Shown here in pieces: positions 46,501 through 55,722 of a stretch of 64,000 nt of DNA. The notes under the pieces were generated by a model. That model made no database searches, had not been told where the DNA came from, and worked only from the letters and a program-made list of their open reading frames with translations. Each line of letters begins with the position of its first letter. Position 1 is the first letter of the stretch. The position numbers and the translations under genes were made by a program. The DNA is from Metellina segmentata (lineage: Eukaryota > Arthropoda > Arachnida > Araneae > Tetragnathidae), in contig OX375873.1 of NCBI GenBank assembly GCA_947359465.1, positions 76,386,278 to 76,450,277 on the forward strand. Reading direction: 5' to 3'.

Positions 46501-49258
46501 CTTGCTCTGGCGAGATCAACTCATAACTAAAGTCAAAGTTTTCGCAACTGAATGATTGTCCAGTTATTCGGCGAATTGAATACCCAGATTTTTCATACCC
46601 TCTAAACTGAAGAAAACAAATTTTAAATGCCGATCTTTTACCATCGGGATTCATGCTTTTCGCAGTTTTATTTTCATTATTAGACTCTAAAGTGCGATTT
46701 TTATTCAGGTTCGGAGTGGGTGTGTTATGATAATTTTCCAAATGGGTTCTGGTCGAAGACCTGAGGGGAAAAGTTGAATCCGCCGAGAAAATATTCTGAC
46801 CATCCTGGTTTATCCTTTCTGAAATGTTCAAGGTTCTGTTAGTAAAACTCGGATCGAAACTTCTTTGGAACCTGTTAGTATCAAAATTATTTACCGAATC
46901 CATGTTTACTTCATCTGGATTTGAATTGTTACGTGTTGTAAGTACCATCCTCTCTGGTAACAAGCATGAAATAATGGGTTTTTGAGGGCAAAAAATATAA
47001 CCCATAGTGTCGGTCTTTTGGTATAACAAATATAAAGGGTCAGATTTATTTTTAGTAGATAGGACTTTGAATTTCAAAGTCGCAGATGACGAACTGTCAC
47101 CATTCAAAGGCACTCTACGAACTGGAGATATGTCAGGATATCCATTCTGCATAAGATCTGGACTAGGAAGAGATTTGGAATGATCAATTCTCTTACTACG
47201 ACGTTTTACAACTGGCTTTTGTTTTATCCGCCTATTTTTAGTTACCTTTTTTTTAGGTGTCGAAGTGGAAATTTGGGCACCATTCTGCTCTTGGACAGTA
47301 TTCGACTTGTTTACACTAGTCGATCTAATGCTTCGTTTTGAGTTTTTTTTTGTGTGTAGTCTATCATTATTACTTTCACAGTCTGGTTTCTTGAATTGAA
47401 TGTTCTTATTCAAGGACTCTAATGTATCTAGCGAACTATTTGCTGATATTGGACGAGTAGTATTAAAGTTCTTCACACTAGTAGACCTAGTGCTTCGTAC
47501 ACAGTTTTGGTTTCTTTGTGGTCTATCATTATTACTTTCGCAGTCTGGTTTCTTGAATTGAACGCTCTTATTCAAGGACTCGAATGTAACTAGCGAACTA
47601 TTTGCTGATATTGGATTATCATTTCTATATAACACTGGTGGGCTAGAACCATCACATGTTGAATCGATTGTGTTGATCTGCTCGTTTTTATCACTCGAAT
47701 ATTCGACAGAGTTTCGTATATTTTCAAGGATTTTCGATGCATTCACTTTTCTCGAATGATGGTTATCTTTCTCACCCACATTCATATAATTGCCTTCATT
47801 TTCACTCAGCAAACTACGTTCCAAACCATTTGATGATTCTTGCAATTTCAACTGTTCTTCACTTCGGTCTGTACCGGTTGGTGGGAGCAGGACGTTCTTA
47901 TTTGGGAGCTCACAAATAATCTCGATATCATCGAAGACATTTGAATCGGAAGGCGAATGGTGACCGCACGTGTTCAAAGCAGTTCCTTCATTTTCAATTG
48001 TAAATAATTCTTGATTTGCATCTGAATTCGTAGACTGACCTGAAGTGCGCTCAGGCACATCGTTAAATGCTGATGAATCTGTGAGAGACTGGAAATCAAA
48101 ACCACTACTTTCAGTTGCTTGGCATGTTTTTCCTACAGCAGCTTGTGTTTCTTTGAAGCGCAGTAGTTCCTCGTGTGATTTATTGATCACTGCATTAGAA
48201 GCCATAGTAGGAAAGGATCCATTTCTCATGTTAACTAACAGCTCAGCTGCCCGAACATCCGTCATATTGCCACTATCAACATCTGTAGTTGGGGTAAGTT
48301 GTAAAGATTTCAGCGTTTCACTTCCAATGCTGGACAACGCATCAAGATTATGTTCGTTAGCTTTCGACTCGTTTCTTGTGCTGACAAACGAGGTACTGGT
48401 ACTCGTATCGAATGACTTGCTGCAAATTGAATCAATTTCAGAGAAACTTTCAGGGGTTGCTTGGACATTAGCTTTCTTCCTTTTTGTATACTTGCGTTTG
48501 GGACCCCGTTTCTTACCAGGTTTAGGAGTAGTTAACTCGTTCGAATTTTTAGTATTTGAATCTGAATACGCTTTTATGGAACGGTTTAATTCGGTCATAT
48601 TCGAGATGTAACTTTGAAGATCAGCTTTATCAGACGAAATCTGGTTCATCGCGGAGAATGTACGCCGCAGAGTAAGACGACGAAGGTATTGGGGATCTGT
48701 CCCACTTGCTGAGGTTGAGTTGTTCGTTATCTGCCAATTCTGTGAGTTCGCGTCTCTGAAAACCGACCCGCTTTCGATGCATTGGTTGTTTGAGGGTGGC
48801 AAGAATGACATTGAAATATTAACTACATCTGTTAGCGATTTGGTAGGTTCGTTATCTTCCACTTGCATACAATCGTCGGAATTATCTGGAATCGTTATGG
48901 ATGGAACAGTGGATCTTCTTTTGTTGCCAGTTTTTTCTTCCTTCACCTTCTGGACAAGTACGTCTTGAGATCGTAGAGGAAAGATACACACAACTTCTTC
49001 ATCATCTAGAGGTTCCTCTTTTATTATAATGTTTGGATCGTACACAACTTTATCCCCTTCGATATTGAGTCTATTTCCACCTTTCTCAATTCGACGAGTA
49101 CCCCCAGAGTGCCCGGAACTATTGTTATTGTTCGGTCGGGACCCGCTGACATTAAATTCGCCTTGCATTTCGGGAGGAGTTGGAGACGCTGTAATGGCAA
49201 GAGGTGAACTTACTGGAACCAGGCACGTAGTTCCCTGGTACCATTCATACGATATCAA
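43502..49258 (-). CDS. Giant-exon divergent SIX-class homeodomain protein
   Basis: An open frame of 1,918 codons. The opening codon is TTG after a stop at 49267; the first ATG is at 49168 (purine at -3). Acceptor-like sites on this strand (AG at 49327-49326 and at 49190-49189) leave room for upstream exons. The first ~1,750 residues are Asn/Ser-rich and probably disordered. They contain IKEEP (SUMO-site-like, near residue 78), basic AT-hook/NLS-like clusters (KRGPKRKYTKRKK; RRSKR), a ~60-residue tandem repeat (DNA 47310-47620) and a 14-residue tandem repeat (DNA 44520-44600). Residues ~1760-1854 fit a SIX domain (SLRAKAHLAI, IDILETETF, NLWLLGHFIRDKP). The last ~60 fit a SIX homeodomain aligning without gaps to WFKNRRQRDR, with Trp48, Phe49, Asn51 and Arg53 kept. 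It is probably a nuclear DNA-binding regulator. The TAA lies in a GTAAGTA donor. Confidence 0.82.
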   Translation of the reverse strand: MISYEWYQGTTCLVPVSSPLAITASPTPPEMQGEFNVSGSRPNNNNSSGHSGGTRRIEKGGNRLNIEGDKVVYDPNIIIKEEPLDDEEVVCIFPLRSQDVLVQKVKEEKTGNKRRSTVPSITIPDNSDDCMQVEDNEPTKSLTDVVNISMSFLPPSNNQCIESGSVFRDANSQNWQITNNSTSASGTDPQYLRRLTLRRTFSAMNQISSDKADLQSYISNMTELNRSIKAYSDSNTKNSNELTTPKPGKKRGPKRKYTKRKKANVQATPESFSEIDSICSKSFDTSTSTSFVSTRNESKANEHNLDALSSIGSETLKSLQLTPTTDVDSGNMTDVRAAELLVNMRNGSFPTMASNAVINKSHEELLRFKETQAAVGKTCQATESSGFDFQSLTDSSAFNDVPERTSGQSTNSDANQELFTIENEGTALNTCGHHSPSDSNVFDDIEIICELPNKNVLLPPTGTDRSEEQLKLQESSNGLERSLLSENEGNYMNVGEKDNHHSRKVNASKILENIRNSVEYSSDKNEQINTIDSTCDGSSPPVLYRNDNPISANSSLVTFESLNKSVQFKKPDCESNNDRPQRNQNCVRSTRSTSVKNFNTTRPISANSSLDTLESLNKNIQFKKPDCESNNDRLHTKKNSKRSIRSTSVNKSNTVQEQNGAQISTSTPKKKVTKNRRIKQKPVVKRRSKRIDHSKSLPSPDLMQNGYPDISPVRRVPLNGDSSSSATLKFKVLSTKNKSDPLYLLYQKTDTMGYIFCPQKPIISCLLPERMVLTTRNNSNPDEVNMDSVNNFDTNRFQRSFDPSFTNRTLNISERINQDGQNIFSADSTFPLRSSTRTHLENYHNTPTPNLNKNRTLESNNENKTAKSMNPDGKRSAFKICFLQFRGYEKSGYSIRRITGQSFSCENFDFSYELISPEQAEHLLKVAEFSKPASETETRQSKQFAAPQTGDFASRETFNKHFIAYFWSARSAQNIELEKFAAPRSPFLSPPVPNVVTERSEEVTNDLFLGLSDMQGLDIIRFIILRNCFTFSTHNRSPTSLTIPIIADNETNYLINELSSPEMNFSHNMNSSISTVVPMLEEVSEVLGNVAASNIPSLPTTQMEETPCPTPHDTANGHFDNVPERNVGTDCPITKEKSVALANSSSNDTDGMIINVNGPLIHERNSHSLKNSHNSTNCNEGVSKGIDASANYLHVSDSRQHAEVENYQMRNNCLRNENISSGVDSPEIEFLGFKIPRSNNSISCTSSNYPAFSNTFTAPAINASTDVNVPLRTFPSTSTGNINFPIQSSNCQLNSNFSQRFLPGDTIHPSIPIQLEHAESFGPQDQNEHRLNVQTFQDQPANIVGFNQFSMPRPIVPGRNHVSQKYPDPKAIIYNVSKSLAQDQYRNYDLQASNSTSHLSDMRHRQLSSASAMEPHLIQNMNNDLVYETPNNRSIDHPFRDEHVTHNNFQRSNETQVSYVSLDTTTYNGTHEMQVRSDNVRKQQIVYHERYNGFDHSHTRKEVSGINPIANPNQMSGNYSMISYYDQMNGRKVFLNTSGGNIIRDPDPTHETNMYQLGQQGSNVSITYQLGQQGSNVSIFNDRMSQNNFFYPNNSSFTNSSNPVRNNSLHSNYPMFPRAPSYSYPLVDQYNPTSRNRHRVAVDPNLILSNENCTGFIDNQNNPPMAGENSSSFLEGGQYTNNIPDSTTEAVFRDHLEEAYPSIPIIDESSQSIIDIETPYSEPNSELNDNLFENQECEDSVEIFSGNCNFQDQIEAGDNSKGPLMNAKIDAAIKSKDANSLVLAVLFANNMNDTVSSLRAKAHLAILQREIDTLIDILETETFPDRYIKEMKNLWLLGHFIRDKPTEEIPKSFPAEFKKKHPFPSTLQKKIYVILNQSYDEDTKPKMPRRLHLADIIGWSEKQVNTWFKNRRQRDRKQ

Positions 49259-49457
49259 TAGATATTACGTTGAGTGCATTGCCTTCTTGTTGTTTTAGTG
49301 AAGGAAAAATTACTGGTCTTGTAAACTGAAAAGGAGAAGTTTTGAAATAATCAATTAAGAGAGAAACCTGTTTATAAAAGAACATAATAAATAAGTTAAA
49401 TACTTGGCAATTGAATAAAAACCTTCACGCGTGATTTAGGGTTACAAAATATTTTAT

Positions 49458-50209
49458 CAGAGTGGCAACAAAATACGCGAAGAAAAGTTCCCTGACAGTG
49501 TCGCCAAAATTTACCCGATTTTACAATTCCCTTAATAAATGTTGTGATCCGTGATTGGTAACAATATACAGTATCCACACAATATTTTTAAACATTTGGG
49601 ATCAGATGGGGTAAAAAAAATCTACACAAATATTTTATATTTTTATATTTAGGTGTTTTAATAGTTAGGGTTGGAACCCTGAAAAGAACTCTTACAATAG
49701 CAATTAAAAAACTAAAGAGAAAAAATACAAAATATTTTGATTATGAACTTATTACATCTGACCCGACCCTACTTTATCATACTATACATCAAAATCAAAA
49801 GTACATAAAAAATTCAACAAAACTGTAATTGCAAGCAAAAAATATTAATTTAATGCACAAAAAAACATTATTAGTTACACAAATTTCAAATTGTATGTCA
49901 CAAGTTGTATCGCCCGCCTCACGGCGACGAGACGCTGTGGCCGCGAAAAAAGGTGTCGGTTTTCGCGGTGTTCAAAAATTACGACGCCCGTGTTCTTTAT
50001 TACAATTACAATTTCGGCGAATACGATTTATTCGATTCTCAAAAGCACTCGCATTCGGGCATCTCTAAATAGGACAAACGATAATAGTGGCCGTTTAAGT
50101 TGTCAACATTTCTTTGATTTTTTGTGAAATTTGGAATTTTCCCCGAGATTTCCAGAATTAAAAAGTTTCCTGAGAATTTTCTGATTTTCAGGATCTGTTA
50201 CCATTCTTG
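49458..50209. mobile_element. hAT-like MITE, CAGxGTGGCAAC family, copy 1
   Basis: It starts CAGAGTGGCAACAAAAT and ends in a decayed gttaccattcttg. It is collinear with the element 51894-54468 once that element's nested insertion is removed (shared words: gatcagatggggtaaa, attaatttaatgca, gcgacgagacgct). It lies 200-950 bp upstream of the SIX-type ORF and carries the uninterrupted target (aaaaaatt near 49807) that is duplicated in the other copy. Confidence 0.65.
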
Positions 50210-50782
50210 TCATATTTAGATAATTTTTTGATAGATAGAGAAATTTTCTAGATTGCTAGAAAATTAGATTGTATGAAATATGGTTAGGGTGTATCTGTCT
50301 CGCAAATGAGATACGACTTAACAATTGAGTGTGTGAATCCAAATCGATAGCACGCAACATGGAGACAAAGATACCCCCTTCCAGGGACAACACTATTTAC
50401 TTCTGTCTACAGTGGCAGACTTTGTGTCAACCAAGACACAAAGTTGCGCCCCTGTCTGTTACCGTAGAAACGGATATTATCCTATTTTTCTTAAGAAATG
50501 CTTGAAAGTTGTCGTATTGGCAGACTTGAATAACTATATGGAAATATATTTGTTACGAATTTAAATTTTTCGCGAGATCTTTGTCAGTCTGCTATTTCTA
50601 ACCACCACCAACATTTGTAAAAATTAAAAATTTCATCCCGAAAGCTCAAAATGAACGAACCCTGTTTCTATAACAACCACCACCATCCAGATTAGGTGTC
50701 GGGAGAGGTTCTCATGGTTAACAGAAGCTTTTTCTTTAGGGTGGATCACAGTAAAAGCGATCGATGTGTTGATATTTTATGT
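50210..50782. other. Spacer
   Basis: No gene is recognised; AT-rich with no clear repeat ends. Confidence 0.3.
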
Positions 50783-51150
50783 CAGGGATGCACAGTCCGC
50801 GACCCGCATGCGGCCCTTAGTTGATTTGCTGGCGACCCAAATTGCTTCACTATGTGTTTCTTCCAACAAATCGCTCGATAGGGAATTTTTAAAAATTGCA
50901 CATGCTCACAACGAAGTAGCTGTGGCACCACGTGAGACACGTTGACTTTCTTCTGAAAAGTTCAATGCCAACTTCAAGACTATATGTTGAAAAAATTGAT
51001 AATTTGATATCTGCCTTTTTTAAGGATCGTTTTTCCGATTTTCAAAATTCAAATCCGTTGTTAGATTTCTTCAACAAACCTTTTGATTGAAATGGAACCC
51101 GAACCAGTACATCAACTCAATCGAAATGCAAAACGATGAGAAAATAAATT
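50783..51150 (+). pseudogene. hAT (GTF2IRD2-like) transposase remnant with one terminus
   Basis: It begins CAGGGATGCACAGTCCGCGA, a terminus style typical of this hAT group (CAGGGxTGxxxAxxxCGCGxCCCGC). From about 50970 a short frame reads ISAFFKDRFSDFQ and then FFNKPF, matching the RFSDF...LF..PF segment of GTF2IRD2-like transposases. The rest is lost. Confidence 0.5.
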
Positions 51151-51780
51151 TAATGAAGACAATTACTAAATTTCCATCGTTGTGTCGGGAATAAAATGTT
51201 AAATATGTTGTGGCTTCAAATGACCTCACGATGACGTGGTGTTTAAACTCGGAGAGTGGAGTGCCAGCTCAGGTGTGGACCTCATCGTCTGACAATAGTT
51301 CAAAGTCACACAGTGTCATCCTCTGACCTTTTTTTTCGGGATTGATATGAGAGTGTAGTCAATAGACTGTCGTGTTGCTCCTGTGCGACATAAATTCAAC
51401 AGTTTACTTATCTTTTATATGAATTCTTTTTTATGTCAAATAATAACATTTCGAATTAAATATTAAACAAGGCAACCATTTAAATAAAGAAGTTCAGGTC
51501 CCTTTAACACTGGAGCAACACAACGGGCTATTGGTGACGGTCTGGGATCAATTCTAAAGGGCTAGATCCAAGGACACCTCGTAATTTTTAACCTAGGTCG
51601 GATGACGATGCACTTCTTTGAATTTTATCAAATTATTTTTCTTATATTTTCGTTATCCAACTTGTTTCAATCAAAGTTTTAAGTGAAACACCGAAGAAAT
51701 ATTCTTTCTACATATACTGAAGAAACTGTGGTGGTAATAGGGCTTTTTTAATGGTTTTAATTAAACATTAAAATCTAAAT
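51151..51780. other. Spacer with a piece of the dispersed 'gatgacgagg' repeat
   Basis: 51530-51610 repeats phrases from 5521-5600 (ttggtgacggtctgggatca and cacctcgtaattttt). No coding region. Confidence 0.35.
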
Positions 51781-52429
51781 CAGGGTTCCCACTCTTTTTT
51801 TTTCTAACTAAAAATAAGGACTTTCTAAGTACTTTCTAGGACAAAATAAGGACTTTCTAAGCACTTTCTAGGACAAAATATAAGGACTTTATACAGGGTG
51901 GCAACAAAATCTTCGAAAAAAGTTCCCTGATTTCCATGATAGTGTGACAAAAATTTCCCTGATTTAACAAATCCCTTAAGAAATGTCGGGATCCGTATTT
52001 GGTATCGATATACAGTACCCACGACAATATTTTTAAATATTTAGGGTCAGATGGGGTAAAAGAATCATTCTCCACAAATATTTTGTATTTTTTCTCATCA
52101 GATATTTTAATTGTTATTGTAAAGTCTGGAACCCTTAATGGAACTCTAACAATAGCAAATGAAAAAAAATATTTTGTTAAAAAAATATTATGAACTTTTT
52201 ACACATGTCCCTACATTATCCAAATATACATCAAAATCAAATGCAAATATACATATAAAAAATTGGTACAGCTTCAGTCTATGTTTAAAGCGGTTGCAAC
52301 GATCTTCGCGTTTTTTTTTTTTTTTGGCGCACTTCTAGTAGCAAGTTAGGGCAGGTTAAGGCAACCTATCTGAATTACGATTACTATGGTTTCCATGGTA
52401 ACCTCGGCAAGCGAAAAGTTAAACCTTTA

Positions 52430-52835
52430 GGCCCCTGTGCACACATCCGGTTTTTCAACGTACGGCGCCGCTGCCGTAAAGCAAGTGCGGTCTGAGATAC
52501 ATTAGATCCAATGGAGTAGTGCACACTTGCCTCCGGCGTCACTGCGGCGATGTACGTCCAACTTTGCGTGCAATTTCTACCGCAGTTCTCCACGGCGCAG
52601 CAGATCGCCGCACACGCTTCTCCGGACTGAAGTGATTAATAAATGGTTGATCCTGTAACAACTATTTTGTTTCAAAATATACTTTCATAACTCTAAGTTA
52701 ACGAAATAAACACGTTTTCATCGATAGAAAAATAATTGCAAATGGCGCGAAATGTCTGAATCTGAGTCATTTCACGGCTATGTGCGCATAGTTGGGCTTC
52801 GGTGCCGCATGTTGAAAAATCGGTACAGCAGTTGT
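52430..52835. mobile_element. Harbinger-like MITE, copy 2, one end decayed
   Basis: It starts GGCCCCTGTGCACACATCCG after TTA and runs as an inverted copy of 34779-35222 (shared words: gcggcgatgtacgtccaactt-type block, acgaaataaacacgtttt, gcgaaatg). Its far end degenerates near gccgcatgttgaaaaatcgg (about 52803-52822). No ORF. Confidence 0.65.
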
Positions 52836-52841
52836 ACCATA

Positions 52842-53000
52842 ATCGCGAAAAGGAAGAATTTAGACAACGGCCAGCACATCAGTTGTACCTTAAAAGTTAT
52901 AAGAATCGCGCCAAGAAATAATTTAGACTACGGCCGTTACAGCTGTAGTGAATTGAAAGTTATAAGAATCGCGCCAAGGAAGAATCGCGCTAATTATATC
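52842..53000 (+). repeat. ~62-bp tandem repeat, 2.5 units
   Basis: Three successive units begin ataa(gaa)tcgcg(cc)aag and contain aatttagac(a/t)acggcc. It lies between the MITE and the Helitron within the GGTACAGC element. Confidence 0.6.
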
Positions 53001-53037
53001 GATAGTCGTAGTCAAAAGGTTAAATTTTCATTTTGAA

Positions 53038-53902
53038 TCTCCAATATTATAAACTGAAGTGTTTGTCAGTCTGTCTGTTTGTTTCCTGCACGCAAAGAAA
53101 GTCCTGACGAATCTATGGCACTTACATCACAGGTAGTCCGAATGTTTTGCAATTCTTGGGTCGCGGCGAATTTTAAAATTCAACAAAAATTTTTTTAAAT
53201 GAATTAATGAAATGTAATTACTATTGAATGCAACAGCATAGAAGATCACAGTTTCTAATTTTTTTTTTTTCGTTTCCGTTATCTTTTTGCGCGGAGGAAT
53301 GATTTTCCAGCGGACGATAAAAAACAAATAACCTTTGATCTGGAATTATTTAGTTCTTTTTTTTTATCTGCTAGACCGTTTAAGATAGAGTAAAAATTTC
53401 AAATTTCAACGGATTTGAAATCTGCGGAAAATATCACAATAGATCAGTACCTAAAAATATGTTTTTTTTTTTTTAAATAAAATTTTTAAATTGAATATCT
53501 TTAAAATTTTCGCAGCAGATTCTGACGTTTAGAGAGATTTTCAGCGAAAGATGAAAATAAAAACACCATGGACTACTCCGTTATGGCTGTTATCGAATTT
53601 GCGAAGCAATACATAGTTCACTATATTCATAGTTTGGTTTGCTTCGCAAAACCAAATGGAATTTCACAGGGAATTCATTCCAATAGGCTACGAATTTCCA
53701 TTCGGTTTGCGAAGTAACCCAACACCACGGGAAACGCCATGATGGCTGTTATCCAATAGACTACGAATTATCATTTGGTTTGTTTCTCAAACCGTATTCG
53801 TAGCAATCACCAGGGGTTAGCGAGCAGCACCTAGTTAGTAAGCACCAGACCCCATGAAAATAACTGTCACGGGCAACGCCGTGCTGGCCACGCAGTGGCT
53901 AG
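53038..53902 (+). mobile_element. Complete non-autonomous Helitron
   Basis: It starts TCTCCAATATTATAAACTGA after AA and ends with cacgggcaacgccgtg and gccacgcagtggc hairpins, then CTAG and host T. The flanks (ttttcattttgaa and tattcttttaagttcttt) join to reproduce 3042-3080 of the GGTACAGC copy 1, an empty site. It is 865 bp. Confidence 0.85.
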
Positions 53903-54473
53903 TATTCTTTTAAGTTCTTTCAAAATTCGTTGAACTGTCGGTTGATTTTATTGATTCATTTCAAATAATTCCTTCCTTGGCGAATTTAGAAGTTCGCAAA
54001 AAAAAGCGCCAAAGCCGTAACATCGCTATAAACGTAGTTTTACCAAAAAATTCTACAAAAATATAATTGCGAGCAAAAAATATTAATTTAATGCACCAAA
54101 AAACATTATTAGTTACACAAATTTAAAATTGTATACCTCAAGTTGTATCGCTGTCCTCATGGCGACGAGACGCTCCGTTAACGAAAACCACGGCGGCGGT
54201 TTTCGATGGGTTCGAAAATTACGACGCCGGTGTTCTTTATACGACTTACAATTTCGGCAAAAACGATTTATTCTATTCTCAAAAGTACCTGTAATCGCGC
54301 ATCTCTAAATAGTCCACAAACGCGACAATAGTTACAGTTTTCATAAAAAATTTTAAAATTCCCTGATTTTTTGTGAAATTTGAAATTTTCCCTGAGAATT
54401 CCCTGATATTTCCAGAATTGAAAAGTTCCCTGAGAATTCCCTGATTTCCCGGTTCTGTTACCACCCTGTTATA

Positions 54474-55720
54474 AGGACAAATGGGGATACAGGTTGTCTC
54501 GTACAGATTAGTTAATCTTATATGAATAGTAGTATGTAAAAAATTTAATATTCAAGTCTATTTTCTAAAATTTATACACAAATAATGCCACAAAAAAATG
54601 AGTTTTTTCAAAATAGGCCGTCGAATTTTTACAAAACTCAGCAGTTAATATATGGGCATTTACGTGTACACGTATTAGTAATATGTGTAAGTACATAAAC
54701 AAATTATAGAATGAAGACCGCAAGAAAAAAACTTTGGATGTTTTTCTTTTACCTCTTCGCAGAGCATTTGCTTTTATAAAAAGAGGAAGAAAGATTTAAG
54801 TTTGATGAGGACCGGACTTGTGCTGTCGGTCTCTAAGCTGCTGTTGCGAGTTTGATTTAGTTTTCTTATTTTCATATTGTTTTGCTTTTACTTTTTAATG
54901 GTCTTTAGAGGAGTGTATGAGCAAATTTTTAGCATATTGCTGCTCATGAGTAGGAAACACCATTTTGTGTTGTCTGGGTCAGGCTCCTATCTGATCAACC
55001 TTACCAACACTTTCATTTTCGAAAATTTCAGAATTTTTTTAATTTTTTAATTTTATTTTGAAATTACAGTGCTTACCTTGTTGCAGCTTCAGCCTGCTTA
55101 TGAAATTCAAATTACTCACCCCAGTAATTATTTTACACTACACTTTCATAAATTCATAATGAAAATAAGAAGTAAATTCATTTGTAGGCACATCCGAGTT
55201 TTCAATAAAATATAAAATTAGTGGCAAACGATTCCTTTACTAAAAGGATTGCAAGTTGCATACGTCAGAGTCAAATTTGACTGGATCGGAGACCAAATGA
55301 GTTTCGAAGAAAATATTTTCCCGGGAACCAAAACAAATCACAATAGTTGTGCAAAAACTTTCATAAATTTATGCAATTTGATTGAACAAAATGCAATTTT
55401 ATTGAACAGATATTCAACTAGTTGCCACTGTCGCAGCCTAAGCCATTCGGTGTATTGCCACATAATTTTGAACCACGGTCAGATGACGAGACATCTGACG
55501 TGATCATCTAAGCTGGCGCCCCACTTGCCAAACTTCCACAACAACCCAACATGAGGACCTTCAGCCACGACAGATTTAAGGTGCACCAGCCGCTTCTACA
55601 CAATACGCTTACAAACATCATTTTAATGAAACAAAATTAATTTGAAAACAATAATCTAAGCTGACAATGGAAACAGATTGCGCATGGCATAACAAAAGCA
55701 AAGTGAAATTCAAGCACAGT
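54474..55720. other. Body of the outer hAT element and dispersed repeat
   Basis: No gene is seen. 55440-55580 carries the 'gaaccacggtcagatgacga' dispersed repeat and a gatttaaggtgcaccagc phrase also suggested at 5770-5800. The rest is AT-rich. Confidence 0.35.
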
Positions 55721-55722
55721 TA

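Larger units (their letters stand above)
52265..54044. mobile_element. TIR DNA element, GGTACAGC family, copy 2 (8-bp TSD)
   Basis: The left end is GGTACAGCTTCAGTCTATGT; the right end inverted is GGTAAAACTACGTTTATAGC. It is flanked by aaaaaatt at 52257-52264 and at 54045-54052. The paralogous MITE at 49806-49813 has a single aaaaaatt at the same place, an intact empty site. Inner insertions: a Harbinger-like MITE (52430) and a Helitron (53038-53902). Confidence 0.8.
51894..54468. mobile_element. hAT-like MITE, CAGxGTGGCAAC family, copy 2 (hosts inner insertions)
   Basis: The left end is CAGGGTGGCAACAAAATC; the right end inverted is CAGGGTGGTAACAGAA. The flanks are ttata at 51889-51893 and at 54469-54473. 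It is the paralogue of 49458-50209, but split by the GGTACAGC element at 52265-54044. Net of that, it is about 0.8 kb. Repeated ttccctga words run along both subterminal regions. Confidence 0.7.

Noticed and set aside
48045..48611. 188-codon plus-strand ORF
   Set aside because: Antisense shadow of the SIX-type coding exon.
49168..49258. Start of the SIX-type protein at 49258
   Set aside because: The opening codon there is TTG right after a stop. The first ATG is at 49168, or the exon begins at an upstream splice site.
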